NCBI GenBank assembly: GCA_029379385.1
Contig: CM055607.1
Coordinates: forward strand, 10,788,001 to 10,852,000
Length of the DNA: 64,000 bases
Direction: 5' to 3'
From: Quillaja saponaria
Taxonomy: Eukaryota > Streptophyta > Magnoliopsida > Fabales > Quillajaceae
The notes under the pieces were generated by a model. The model was not told the origin of the DNA. It did not search any database and saw only the letters and a program-made list of their open reading frames with translations. Below, in pieces: positions 22,501-34,144 of the stretch. The position numbers and the translations under genes were made by a program. Position 1 is the first letter of the stretch. Each line of letters starts with the position of its first letter.

Positions 22501-24140
22501 TTAAAATTTAGAAAGCGAAAAGTTTTTTATTAATAATAATACAATAAAAATAAATTCAGAAAAGAGCACCACACACACTGATTGCGTTCACTTAATAATT
22601 TACATGATTAATGTTTCTGGCTTTCGTTGTCTTTTAATTAATAGAATCAAATATCCAGTCAGAGTCAACTTTTGCTGAGTAAAATAGAGAAGAAAGTTTT
22701 GATTTAACATAATCTTCATATTAATTAAGGTTTCTGGCCTTCTTGTCTTTTATCAAAAACAATAGAAAATTGTTTAATTTATAGCCGCCACCCAAATAAT
22801 ATTGTAATAAACGTATCCTGCAACTGTCTTTTTTATATTAATCGGTATTTGTTTTTAGTTGGTTTGTCCTTATATAGATAAACAAGTTCCAGGTCAACGT
22901 GTTGGTTGGGTCCCACCTTGTCTCAAGTTTCTTCTTCTTTTTAGTCAGTATATGCAGCAAGTCTTAAAATTATATAATTCTTGTATTTCGATGATAATTA
23001 ATTTATATTTATTTTTAATTTAATATTTAATTTTTTGTTCATAAGTTAAATATATTTTGATACCAGTGAATGCTTTTATACTGGACCATTTTATTTTGAT
23101 TGAAACTTGGTTTTCTTTGTAGAATTAATTTGATACAATGAAAATAATTTCACTATTTACTTGAGTGTGAGTGTGAGTCTTGTATACATGTGTAAAACTC
23201 AAGTATGAAATAATGATTATATCATTCTTTCATGTTACTTCTCTCGTATTTTTGTAAACTAATTTTGTAAACTCTATGGTTTTACTTTTTTAATATAATT
23301 CTTATTATTATTTATATCTTCTTCACTCTATCTTTTCGCACTTACAAAACACTCAAAAAAAAATAAAATTATTTCTCTCAAAAGTTTCTCATATTCATAG
23401 TTTTGATTGGTGTTTTTCTAAAGAAATTTCCTACACTAATTAATTTTTTTAATTTATTCTCTATACTTTATAAACAATAATATACCTCAATTTACTCATA
23501 CTCTTAATTTTTTTAGTATTTTTTAAAATCTTTTTTCTTAAAAAATTATTATAATGTATAATTCTTTGGATGATTTTTTTACTGTCTATTAGAGATGATC
23601 AATTATAAAAATAAAAAATAAAAAACAAAAACAAAAAGAGTAAATTCATGTATAAACCAAGTCTGCTATTAGTATTGATGGCAAATTTTTTAAAAAAAAT
23701 TGCTTTATCAATAGAAAAGATATATGCATATTCAAAATAATAAAAAAAATATATATATGTAACAAAATATATTTTCAAAAGTTAAAAATTTACAATTTAT
23801 ATAATAGGTCTACATAAATAAAATTAACAGGGATAAATATATGCACTAGTGATGTCAAGGGATCCTATTAAAATTTTATTATTTTAGGACTTTGTCTTTC
23901 TCCACTCAAATGCTTTATCAATAAAACTAATGACTAATTGATATTCTTCAATGACTTACGTGTTTTGGTTTGCTTTTTCTTTTTCTTTTTTTCCCAATCA
24001 AATGCACTATTATTGTCAAAGATTTCAAAAAAGTTGCTTCTAGAGAGATTTTTATTTATTATTAATTTTTTTAAAGACAAACATTTTGAGACTAAAAATT
24101 TATGATTATATAATTATTTTCTATGGTAAGTGAATTACAA
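22501..24140. other. AT-rich spacer, no supported feature
   Basis: I see no exon, RNA gene, or repeat with recognisable ends in this stretch. Confidence 0.45.
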
Positions 24141-24146
24141 ATGCTT

Positions 24147-24595
24147 TAGGTTTGGTTTGGTAATGCTTTATGTTTATGGTTATGAAAAACATAAGTCAAT
24201 TTTTTATGTTTGATAAATAGAAAAAGTGGAGTGCTTTTACTCTGAACTTTTAAAAGTCATGAGTGTATTTAAAAGCGCTTCAAGGGATGTTTTTAAAAAT
24301 TAGTTTTTGCTATCAAAAATTTTAAAAACTAATATAATCTCAATTTTTACGAAAATTCATGTTTATCCATTTATTAATTAATGCAGTAGATTAATTATCT
24401 CTTTTTTAATTATCAATATCTATTATAATCAATTTAAATCTATTATAGGCTTCTACTTATTGAGAGAAACTTTTACAATTATTTTATTAAACACTAATGC
24501 TGTAACTTTTTAGAAGCAACTCTAAGAGAGCCATGAAAGCACAACATCTCTAAAAAAATCATAGTCTTACCAAATTAAGCCTTAAAAACTTTAGG
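24147..24595. mobile_element. Possible hAT-like MITE
   Basis: AGGTTTGGTTTGGTAATGCT at the left and the complement of CTTACCAAATTAAGCCTT at the right form weak TIRs around about 450 bp of non-coding DNA. Ends are approximate. Confidence 0.35.
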
Positions 24596-24629
24596 ACAAA
24601 ATTGTTAAAAAAAAAAAAAAAAACTTTTA

Positions 24630-24795
24630 TAGGACTATAAATGTCATAGTTCCTTCAAATAATTACAAACATGTTCCATGAAACTAAAATATTTTCAGTG
24701 GTGATCCACATGCCTTGTGTGAAACAAGAAGGATTGGAAGTCTCAAATGGCCGGCCATTAACTCTTACATGCATTAACAGAAAATTTATATGAAT
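24630..24795 (+). pseudogene. KTI remnant: promoter joined to exon scrap
   Basis: Positions 24630-24720 repeat the KTI-7 upstream region (56745-56830), including CCTTCAAATAATTACAAAC, CATGAAACTAAAATATTTTC and TCCACATGCCTTGTG. Instead of a TATA box, the next bases GAAACAAGAAGGATTGGAAG and TCTCAAATGGCCGGCCATTA match KTI-9 codons about 69-82. Everything between was deleted. Confidence 0.65.
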
Positions 24796-25945
24796 TAGCT
24801 CTTCAGCCTTTCTCAAAAATTTTAAACGTATGAGATCTGGTTGGGGCTAATACCAATTAACGGGACCATGTTAGAAATAATTAAGTTAGTTTAGTAATCA
24901 TGGATTTATTTCTGTATCTAGTTGGCCTGCCGCAATTGTCTTCTTGTGCATAAATTGAAGTTTTATGGAACGCTTTGAAATAATTTTGGCACATTTAATT
25001 GATTCCCCTAATTCATAGCTACATAGTATTTCGCCTGGTCCTCGGACAAATCAATTGGACCTGTTTGGAATCATTTGTGAGTATCCGTGGATTAATTTGT
25101 TTTAATTTCTAGGTAGCCGTCATTTCTTTCGGTTGTGTTATAGATGATTAAAATTAATTAATTAATTAATGATAAATGAACACTTGTAAGTATATATATA
25201 AGTATACCCACGTAAGTAAGAATTAATTTTCAATCACATCATGAATTGATTTGGACTTAGATCTCACCTTATGTAAAATGTATTACCGAGTAAATTAATG
25301 TATGTGTAAAGTAGGGAACAATGATATATATATATATATACATAATAGATGAGATTTAGTCTCCACCACACTTTTAAAAGTAACTTTTAGACTTAGAAAT
25401 TTTATATTGTTTTGTTTAGTTGTTTTTTGTTTTATTCTTTGCTCCCTTCCGACTTGTGTGTACTCTTTTTATTTTTTCTTCTTCTTGTTCTCAACTGTAA
25501 GCTCATATTGCTCTACTTCTCTTTGCTTCCTCTTTAGACCCCAATGAGATTAGACTCATACTCAAAAGATGTAAGAATACTTGTAAAAAGAAAAAATTTA
25601 TTTTTCCACATCTTTCTATAAAATGTCCAAATAAAAATAAATTATTAACTAAATAACTCCAATCTCTCATGAATTTTGTCAATATTACATAGATCTCTCC
25701 TAAAACTTAAAATTAGGATAAAGTGCTTAAAATACTCTCTTTGTATTTTTATTAAGAAACAAATAAATATTGAAATTATTCATTTCAATATTTTATTATT
25801 CAACTTAAAAATATATATATAAATAATCAATCATGAAATAATAATACAACTAAAAAATGTTATCTACCTAGTCCTAGGACAAATCAATGGGACCGTGTCT
25901 GGAATAATTTGTTAGTAATCGTGTATAGTGAGAAATAATATTTAT
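24796..25945. other. Spacer with KTI upstream pattern
   Basis: At 24840-25030 the recurring pattern AATTAACGGGACCATGTTAG, GTAATCATGGATTT, CTTCTTGTGCATAAA and GATTCCCC appears in the orientation opposite to KTI-4. The remainder is AT-rich without a gene; a TA tract lies near 25322-25340. Confidence 0.4.
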
Positions 25946-25949
25946 ATCT

Positions 25950-26040
25950 AATTTTTCAATCTTGTCTGCCCTTCATAGTTGTATAAAGAAATAAAATTGA
26001 AGTTTTGTTTTCTAATTCTTATTGTGCACTCTACACTAAT
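25950..26040 (+). pseudogene. Orphan KTI 3' untranslated remnant
   Basis: TAAAGAAATAAAATTGAAG followed by TTTGTTTTCTAA and CATTGTGCACT-like sequence closely matches the KTI-9 3' end (about 62245-62310), including the poly(A) signal. No coding part precedes it. Confidence 0.55.
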
Positions 26041-27100
26041 CGTATATATATAAAAAAAGTTTTAAATAAATATATTATATGTATCATAGAGAAGCAAATT
26101 AATTTTAAGCTTTGCAAAAAAAATAAAAAAAAGAGGTTTAAGACTAGAGATTAACAAAAACAATAATGAGGACAAGAAAACCGTAAAACATATCTGTATA
26201 AGAGAAAAATAAGACTATTACGAAGATTATGAAATGAATAAATATTTTATATATCACAAGGATATTTATATATCAATTGATAGATCATTGTTATAAATCA
26301 GTTTATTGGATTAAAATAAAATCTTATAGTTAATATGAAAAACAAATAGCGCTTTCATATTTATTGAAAATGTATAAATATTCTTAGATATATATGTCAT
26401 CAATTCATTCTTGTAGATGAATGTACACTGAACTTTTTAAGGAACACTTTGGTGGTGTCTGCAACTTTTGTGAAATTCTTTATTTTGGCACATGGCATTG
26501 AGAGATTCGAAGAGGATGAAAAGGAATCAACTCACAATGTTTTTGTTTAGAACCTCTCTTTTGTGAGCCAAAAGAAACAAAATTCTTTTAAGTCTTCGTT
26601 GCTCTTTGATGCAGCTGTGACATATATATGCTTTCAGGAAACAACAACCGCCAAAGATAGCGTGCTACATTCATGCCTAAACCATGAAAAATGACATGGC
26701 CTAGGAATGGGATTATATGGATCATATTTATATTACTTTCAATACCTACTAAGTTAATATATCACCAAGTTTTTTTTTATGTTTTTGATGAAATAATATG
26801 GTCAATTTAACATGCCTAAAAACATTCAATTTAATACATGTCATCACTATTTATTTTTTAATCGTTGATATATATATAGCATGCGATTTGCTTGCAAGTG
26901 TCTATTATTTTCAACCTAACTCAAATATTAATAATGCGAGAAACTTACACTTAAAAGTGAAAGGTGAAAAAAATTTAAAAATTTAGTTATCCGTGTATAA
27001 TTTTTTATTCTCTTCTTTCTCTAAAAATATAATAGATTTATTGTGTTAAAAAAAAAAAATTAGCTAGATTATTTTATATAATATTTTATTTTTCTCTTTT
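26041..27100. other. AT-rich spacer, no supported gene
   Basis: Only short frames without family resemblance. A less AT-rich stretch at 26400-26720 was not recognised. Confidence 0.4.
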
Positions 27101-27102
27101 TT

Positions 27103-27330
27103 CTTTGGTGGTGAGCTTAAGCTTGGCACCATTAACAACACCACCAATATATGCCCACTCTGTGTTTATTTTCATCTGTATTTTTTAAATTTATTTTTAT
27201 GACAACATGTATTGATTTCTTTTGAATTTCGTCTCAAAAATTTTTGTAAACTCACACTCTTTTTTTTTTCTCTCAAAAAATAGAAAAATATTAAAAAATT
27301 ATCAATCTGGCCAAATTTTTTGTTTCACAT
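27103..27330 (+). pseudogene. Truncated KTI remnant, copy A
   Basis: The sequence TTTGGTGGTGAGCTTAAGCT to TGCCCACTCTGTG corresponds to KTI-9 codons about 50-68. A deletion then joins TTTATTTTCATCTGTATTTT and ATGACAACATG (codons about 82-97). It passes into the same AT-rich tail (GAATTTCGTCTC, CTCACACTC) found after remnants at 55080 and 56410. All three descend from one truncated gene. Confidence 0.6.
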
Positions 27331-27823
27331 CCATAAATCAGTGAAGAAATTGGAAAAAAGTGACCCAAATGAGTGGAAGAAAATCTGCTTCAACATATAT
27401 AGCAATGCAAAATCTCATGAGAGAGGAATAATTTGTAACGAGATTGTTTAAGCAATGCGAATTTAAAATATTTCGGGCTTCATTTTAGGCCTTTCAACCT
27501 GAATTTGGAGGCCCAATTTGGGTTCGTGATAATGAAAATTGTTTATATTAATGAAGATTTCCCTTTTTTTAGTAAAATAAAACACAAATCAATATAAAAT
27601 GACAATATATAAATTAAACCAATTAAAATGCACCATCTGCATGCATGAAAACATTAAGTAGAAAATCAATAAAACATTTAATTAACGAAACAAATTACAA
27701 AACAAACGTACGTACGGAAGTGCATTGCACCCGGACAACATTATAGGGACTGACACAAAGCTTCAAATTAATGAAAAACAGAGAATTGATTAATGCAAAT
27801 CGCTACGTACCAACACATGATTA

Positions 27824-28501
27824 TCACTCCATAGCAACACTTTGAATATATTTTGAGGAAGTTGTTCTAGGACTTGGAGCCTTTTTGAACATAACTGTGA
27901 AGCCGTTCACCATACTACCCGCGGTGATATATCTTTTACCATTCTCAACAAACTGTGATGATTCAAGATGCCTACATACAGGTAGCATACCAAGACCATG
28001 ACAAGTCACAATAGTGTAGGCACCAGGTACATCTTGACTTGTCTGAATCATAAAGGTGCTACTGCTTCCAGCATTAATCTCTCCATTAGTACTCACCACC
28101 CACAACCCATTTGCTTGTTCCCCAACCTTCCAAACCAGGGATTCTAGACACACTGTTTGTGCGATTGTCCGGATGTTAAGAAGAAGGGATGTGTCTATGG
28201 AAGCTAAGTAATTAGAAGGATAAGATGCAGGTGAAAATGTTACTGGGAAGCCATTTTCAACTTCCGAAATTTCTTGGGTGACATAGAGAGGACAGGTCTT
28301 GTTGTTAAGGGTACCAAGGCTAAGCCCACCACCAAGAGCAAAATTATGTGGTAGGACATAGTACCTAGTATACCACCGGAGTGGCTCACCATCTGTGTCA
28401 AGCACAGGTTGAGCAGCAGCAGTTGGAAATGGTTTTGTGGTGAAGGCAAAGAGAATCAGGAAGCAAGAGAGTAATAGTAGTAGTGGACTAGTTGCCTCCA
28501 T
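27824..28501 (-). CDS. Kunitz-type protease inhibitor KTI-6 with altered reactive loop
   Basis: An intact, intronless 225-residue Kunitz inhibitor located near the inversion axis. The ATG at 28501 aligns with the KTI-4 start. The signal peptide is about 1-30, the domain begins PVLDTDGEPLRWYTRYYVLP (32-51), and cysteines are at 70, 118, 167 and 176. Two features are odd. The usual SPVxSKLPFV reactive loop is replaced by a longer SPASYPSNYLASIDTSL (90-106) with no basic P1 candidate. The conserved VFCP becomes VTCHG, and the glycine turn reads HNFALGGGL. It may inhibit another protease class or be a non-inhibitory Kunitz protein. NNKTC supplies a sequon before Cys70. Confidence 0.92.
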   Translation of the reverse strand: MEATSPLLLLLSCFLILFAFTTKPFPTAAAQPVLDTDGEPLRWYTRYYVLPHNFALGGGLSLGTLNNKTCPLYVTQEISEVENGFPVTFSPASYPSNYLASIDTSLLLNIRTIAQTVCLESLVWKVGEQANGLWVVSTNGEINAGSSSTFMIQTSQDVPGAYTIVTCHGLGMLPVCRHLESSQFVENGKRYITAGSMVNGFTVMFKKAPSPRTTSSKYIQSVAME

Positions 28502-28578
28502 TGTTTTCAACCTGTTAATTGAATTGGTGTATGATTTATGAATGAGATGATGATGAGCTCCAATGGAGGGAGTACGAA

Positions 28579-28585
28579 ATTTATA
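28579..28585 (-). promoter_or_regulatory. TATA box and upstream module of KTI-6
   Basis: On the minus strand TATAAAT lies 78 bp before the ATG. Upstream, to about 28810, the recurring KTI module is present: GATTATCCATATGAATG, CACGTTAGAAATAAATT-like, ATATTCATAACTAG and ACCATGTTGGTAATAGTTAG (plus strand for the last two). Confidence 0.6.
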
Positions 28586-28810
28586 GTGCTAGCATAGGAG
28601 CAATTACATGTTGTGTCTTCGTAAGCCATACATTCATATGGATAATCATTGAAAATATTTTAACAATTCACACAGAACACGTTAGAAATAAATTATAATT
28701 TAATTAATATATTCATAACTAGTAGCCTAATATATAATAATTAACGGAAGGAACCATGTTGGTAATAGTTAGTTTATATAGAACTCATGGATTTGTTTTG
28801 TTAGTTTTTC

Positions 28811-29390
28811 TTTAGGGTACACAATGGAAATTCATAAAATAAATAGGTTCTAGGTTCTACAACAACTTTAGGGAAACAGCTTCCCTTCAAGTCAGCATTA
28901 CTGGGCATAGTTACAAAACTCTACATAAAATCATAATTATAAATAACTAAGTTATCATCTTCTACTGTGCAACCATTAGTTTTTTGAGTGAGCATTCAAT
29001 TCTAAGGATGCCATTACCTTCTTGCAATTAGGATTGGCAATGAACCAAGCTAGCTTATGAGCTACACGTTAAGAGCTCGAATCAACTTATTTTGAGTTCT
29101 ATTTTGAGCTCATTTTGTAAATAAAAACAAATATTTCTAGTTTTAATATACTTTTTTATAACTAACAATTGTATTCTTATATATATCACTCACTAAAATT
29201 CTCTAACCCTATCGTAAATGGTCTACTTCAATCAGACAACAAAAGTGATTAATTGAGGTACGCATAAGTTGGCCCAAACACATTTAACCTTTAAATAAAG
29301 AAATAAATTAATAAATAAAACACATCATAATTCTAATGATAAAAGCATTGAATTGTAATGAATTAATGATTCTACTTTAAAAAGAAGTAA
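28811..29390. other. Spacer, no supported gene
   Basis: Non-coding sequence upstream of KTI-6; no recognised repeat ends. Confidence 0.4.
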
Positions 29391-30595
29391 ATTTGGTAAT
29401 CATGGATTTTTTTTTTTTTTTTTCCTATGTAGGCTCCATTGTCCTCTTAGTACATAAAATGTAAATAAATGCATTAACATCACATGCTAATATTATTTGA
29501 TTACTCATTCAATTGGTAAGTGAAAAATAAGGGAGGAGAATCTTGTTGACTAGTTGAGTAATAAATCATCTGCCATATATAAATCGATTAATTAATTTTT
29601 CTATAAGTAATGAAATGTAGACAGTGTGGAATCTTTTAATCGCACATTAACTAATTATTTTTTAAAAATTACAAATTAACTAATCACTTTTCTATTTCAG
29701 TTAAAGACATGACATCTATGTTTAGATTAGAGAATTTATGAAAAATTTATTACCCACGGGCTCCACCAAAAAAATTTGAACCCATCAAATATCTATATCT
29801 ATATCTATACAATATATAAAAGTGGCTTAATAACAGAATATTTTGATTTCCTTAAATATTCTTATAAGTTTTTATTATTACGTATATAGTTACATATTTA
29901 GTTGTTAATATTTTTCTACAAATAAACTACTATTTACTTTTAACATTTTTTTTTACTAATTTTTTCAATCTTAATAAGTCTATAATTTTTTTAATAACTA
30001 TATGTCAATAGTAATTAAAAATGAATTTTGAATTTTTTGAATTTTTTGTTTACTAAGTTCTTCATAATCATAATTTTTTTTAGTTCTTCTCAAATTTATG
30101 AATTAAAATTGTAAAAAATTAATATGAATTAAAATAAATATTAACAGTATAGTTTTTTTGTGACTATAATATTCTTTTTTTTTTTTTTAACTTTTAATTA
30201 AAAAAATATTTTTTTTATAATTTTTCAATAATTATATGTCAATAGAAATTAAAATTGAATTTCTCAATTTTTTGTTTAATAATTTCTCAATAGTTATGTT
30301 TCTTAGCTCTTCTCAAATTATGAATTATAATTTATTTTTTTAAAAGTAATATCAACTAATTGATTTAGAACATAGTTTTCATGATTGTAATATTATTGTT
30401 TTAAATTTTAATTCTTCTTCGACCTTAAGAATGAAAAATTTATATATAAATTTATGAATTTAATTTTTTGTTTAATTTATCTATTTGTTTATCTATACTA
30501 TATATATAAAAGTAGCTTGACAAAAAAAATATTTTATTTTCTTAAATACTCTTATGAGTTTTTATTATTACATAGTTACCTTTTATGTTATTTTA
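29390..30595 (+). repeat. Diverged third unit of the spacer tandem repeat, with Helitron-like starts
   Basis: 29400-29790 is a diverged relative of 31625-32110 (CATTGTCCTCTTAGTACATA, TAAGGGAGGAGAATCTTG, TTAAAGACATGACATCTATG). From 29804, TCTATACAATATATAAAAG follows an A, like the Helitron-like start at 7449. A second start, TCTATACTATATATAAAAG, follows at 30492. Internal pieces with CTTAAATACTCTTATGAGTT recur at about 29850, 30540 and 30885. Confidence 0.5.
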
Positions 30596-32377
30596 GTTAA
30601 AATATACTACAATTTTTTTTTTCCTTCTAATTATTCTCCATTTAAATATGGATTGTAATTGTTTTAGTACTATTTTTATTTTTTTTATTAATTCTTAATT
30701 TTTAAAATATTTATATGTTAAATAGTAATTAAGATTTAGTTTCTATTTTATTTTTTAATAAGTCCATAATAATCATAATTGTTTTCGTTTTTCTGAAATT
30801 TATGACAGTTAAACAATTAATATGAATTAAAATGTTATGAATATAGTTTTCATGATTATAATATTGTTGTTTTAAGAAATTTTATTTTCTTAAATACCAT
30901 TATGAGTTTTTACTATTAAATAAATAATTTTTAGTTGTTAATTTGCTTCAAATAGACTATTTATTTATTTATTTATTTTACTTCTTTCCTTTTTTTTTTT
31001 CTATTTTAATATTTATATAATTGTAATTATTTTATGACTATTGATTTTTTTTATCCTATTTTTTTTAATATTAATAAATCTTAAATTTTTCACTGCCCAT
31101 ATGTCCATAATAATTAAGGTTGAATTTCTCAAATTTTTTATTTAAAAATTTACAAATAAATATAACATTATAATTTTAAATTTAAAAAAAAATATTATGT
31201 ATTAAAAAAAAAAATAAGAGTATAGTTTTTATGTTGTGTTAATTCTTCTTCCATCTTTAAAATTTTAAAACACTTATATGCTTCTTTTATAAATTAAATT
31301 TATATAAGATTTATCTATTTATTTAATATCATTAACATTAAGTATTATTTTTTATTACTACTATAAATATGATTCACACGTGTGTCACGAAAATTAGCAC
31401 ATATATATTCATAGCTAGTAGACTAACACTAATTATGGGGACCTTACTAGAAATGGTTTAGTTTAATAACATGGATTTTTATTTTTATTTTTTCTGGTTG
31501 TCTTGTTGTGCATAAAATATAACATTATATTTTATAGTGGTTCACATCTGATTCTCCCAATATATTCATAGCTAGTAGCCTAGTAACAATTAAGGGGACC
31601 AAGCATGTGATTGAAACAGTAAATTTGGTAATGATGGATTTGTTTTTTTTTTTTTTCCCTTCTAGGTAGCCCATTGTCCTCTTAGTACATAAAATGTAAA
31701 TAAATGCATTAACATCACATGCTAATATTATTTGATTACTCAATCAATTGGTAAGTGAAAAATAAGGGAGGAGAATCTTGTTGACTAGTTGAGTAATAAG
31801 TATCTGCCAGATATAAGTAGATTAATTAATTATTTTTATAAAAAATGAGATGTTTCTATATTACTATATGCACGCTGAAGATAAGATTAACAAACCAATT
31901 AATTGTAAAATATCAAAACCTATTCTTAACAATTTACATTTTAATTTTTTTTATTAATATTATTTCCGTAAGCTTAAATCTTAGAATGTAAATGGTGTCG
32001 AATCACTTAATACATTAACTAATCACTTTTCTATTCTAGTTAAAGACATAATATCTATGTTAAGATTAGAGAATTTATGATAATTATATTACCCGGCTCA
32101 ACCAAATAAATTTAAACTATCAGTGCTCCACATTGAAAAAAAGTTATAATTAGTTACTGGTGAATTTGAGCATTTTAACACAATAGTATTTGATTCGGCC
32201 TAATAACAAATAATTAGGGACCATGTTAGATATTGTTAGTTTAGTTTTCATGGATGTATCGTTGTCATTTTGTGTATAAATTCAAATAATTGCATTGAAT
32301 TCACATGCCAATATTTGATGAGTCATACATATATACTGCTGACTACCTCGTTCTACGGGTAATTAATTACTAAACAA
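30596..32377 (+). repeat. Tandem 1.78-kb unit, copy 1
   Basis: GTTAAAATATACTAC at 30596 recurs at 32378, giving a period of 1782 bp. Copy 2 follows without interruption and differs only by scattered substitutions and small indels. The unit is AT-rich and non-coding. It contains a Helitron-like 3' stretch near 31370-31400 (CACGTGTGTCACGAAAATTA) and the KTI-type upstream pattern TTCATAGCTAGTAGACTAAC. Confidence 0.9.
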
Positions 32378-34144
32378 GTTAAAATATACTACAATTTTTT
32401 TTTCCTTCTAATTATTCTCCATATTGTAATTGTTTTAGTACTATTTTTATTTTTTTTATTAATTCTTAATTTTTAAAATATTTATATGTTAAATAGTAAT
32501 TAAGATTTAGTTTCTATTTTATTTTTTAATAAGTCCATTATAATCATAATTGTTTTCGTTTTTCTGAAATTTATGACAGTTAAACAATTAATATGAATTA
32601 AAATGTTATGAATATAGTTTTCATGATTATAATATTGTTGTTTCAAGAAATTTTATTTTCTTAAATACCATTATGAGTTTTTACTATTAAATAAATAATT
32701 TTTAGTTGTTAATTTGCTTCAAATAGACTATTTATTTATTTATTTTACTTCTTTCCTATTTTTTTTTCTATTTTAATATTTATATAATTGTAATTATTTT
32801 ATGACTATTGATTTTTTTTTATCCTATTTTTTTTTAATATTAATAAATCTTAAATTTTTCACTGCCCATATGTCCATAATAATTAAGGTTGAATTTCTCA
32901 AATTTTTTATTTAAAAATTTACAAATAAATATAACATTATAATTTTAAATTTAAAAAAAAAATATTATGTATTAAAAAAAAAAATAAGAGTATAGTTTTT
33001 ATGTTGTGTTAATTCTTCTTCCATCTTTAAAATTTTAAAACACTTATATGCTTCTTTTATAAATTAAATTTATATAAGATTTATCTATTTATTTAATATC
33101 ATTAACATTAAGTATTATTTTTTATTACTATTATAAACATGATTCACACGTGTATCACGAAAATTAGCATATATATATTCGTAGCTAGTAGACTAACACT
33201 AATTATGGGACCTTACTAGAAATGGTTTAGTTTAATAACATGGATTTTTATTTTTATTTTTTCTGATTGTCTTGTTGTGCATAAAATATAACATTATATT
33301 TTATAGTGGTTCACATCTGATTCTCCCAATATATTCATAGCTAGTAGCCTAGTAACAATTAAGGGGACCAAGCATGTGATTGAAACAGTAAATTGGTAAT
33401 GATGGATTTGTTTTTTTTTTTTTTCCCTTCTAGGTAGCCCATTGTCCTCTTAGTACATAAAATGTAAATAAATGCATTAACATCACATGCTAATATTATT
33501 TGATTACTCAATCAATTGGTAAGTGAAAAATAAGGGAGGAGAATCTTGTTGACTAGTTGAGTAATAGGTATCTGCCAGATATAAGTAGATTAATTAATTA
33601 TTTTTATAAAAAATGAGATGTTTCTATATTACTATATGCACGCTGAAGATAAGATTAACAAACCAATTAATTGTAAAATATCAAAACCTATTCTTAACAA
33701 TTTACATTTTAATTTTTTTTATTAATATTATTTCCGTAAGCTTAAATCTTAGAATGTAAATGGTGTCGAATCACTTAATACATTAACTAATCACTTTTCT
33801 ATTCTAGTTAAAGACATAATATCTATGTTAAGATTAGAAAATTTATGATAATTATATTACCCGGCTCAACCAAATAAATTTAAACTATCAGTGCTCCACA
33901 TTGAAAAAAGTTATAATTAGTTACTAGTGAATTTGAGCATTTTAACACAATAGTATTTGATTCGGCCTAATAACAAATAATTAGGGACCATGTTAGATAT
34001 TGTTAGTTTAGTTTTCATGGATGTATCGTTGTCATTTTGTGTATAAATTCAAATAATTGCATTGAATTCACATGCCAATATTTGATGAGTCATACATATA
34101 TACTGCTGACTACCTCGTTCTACGGGTAATTAATTACTAAACAA
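32378..34144 (+). repeat. Tandem 1.78-kb unit, copy 2
   Basis: Near-identical to copy 1. It ends where the unit's first bases (AGTTAAAATATA) begin a third time at 34144 before diverging, which is the signature of unequal crossing-over. Confidence 0.9.

Noticed and set aside
26798..26986. 62-codon plus-strand ORF in the spacer
   Set aside because: AT-driven open frame with a biased composition and no homology that I recognise.
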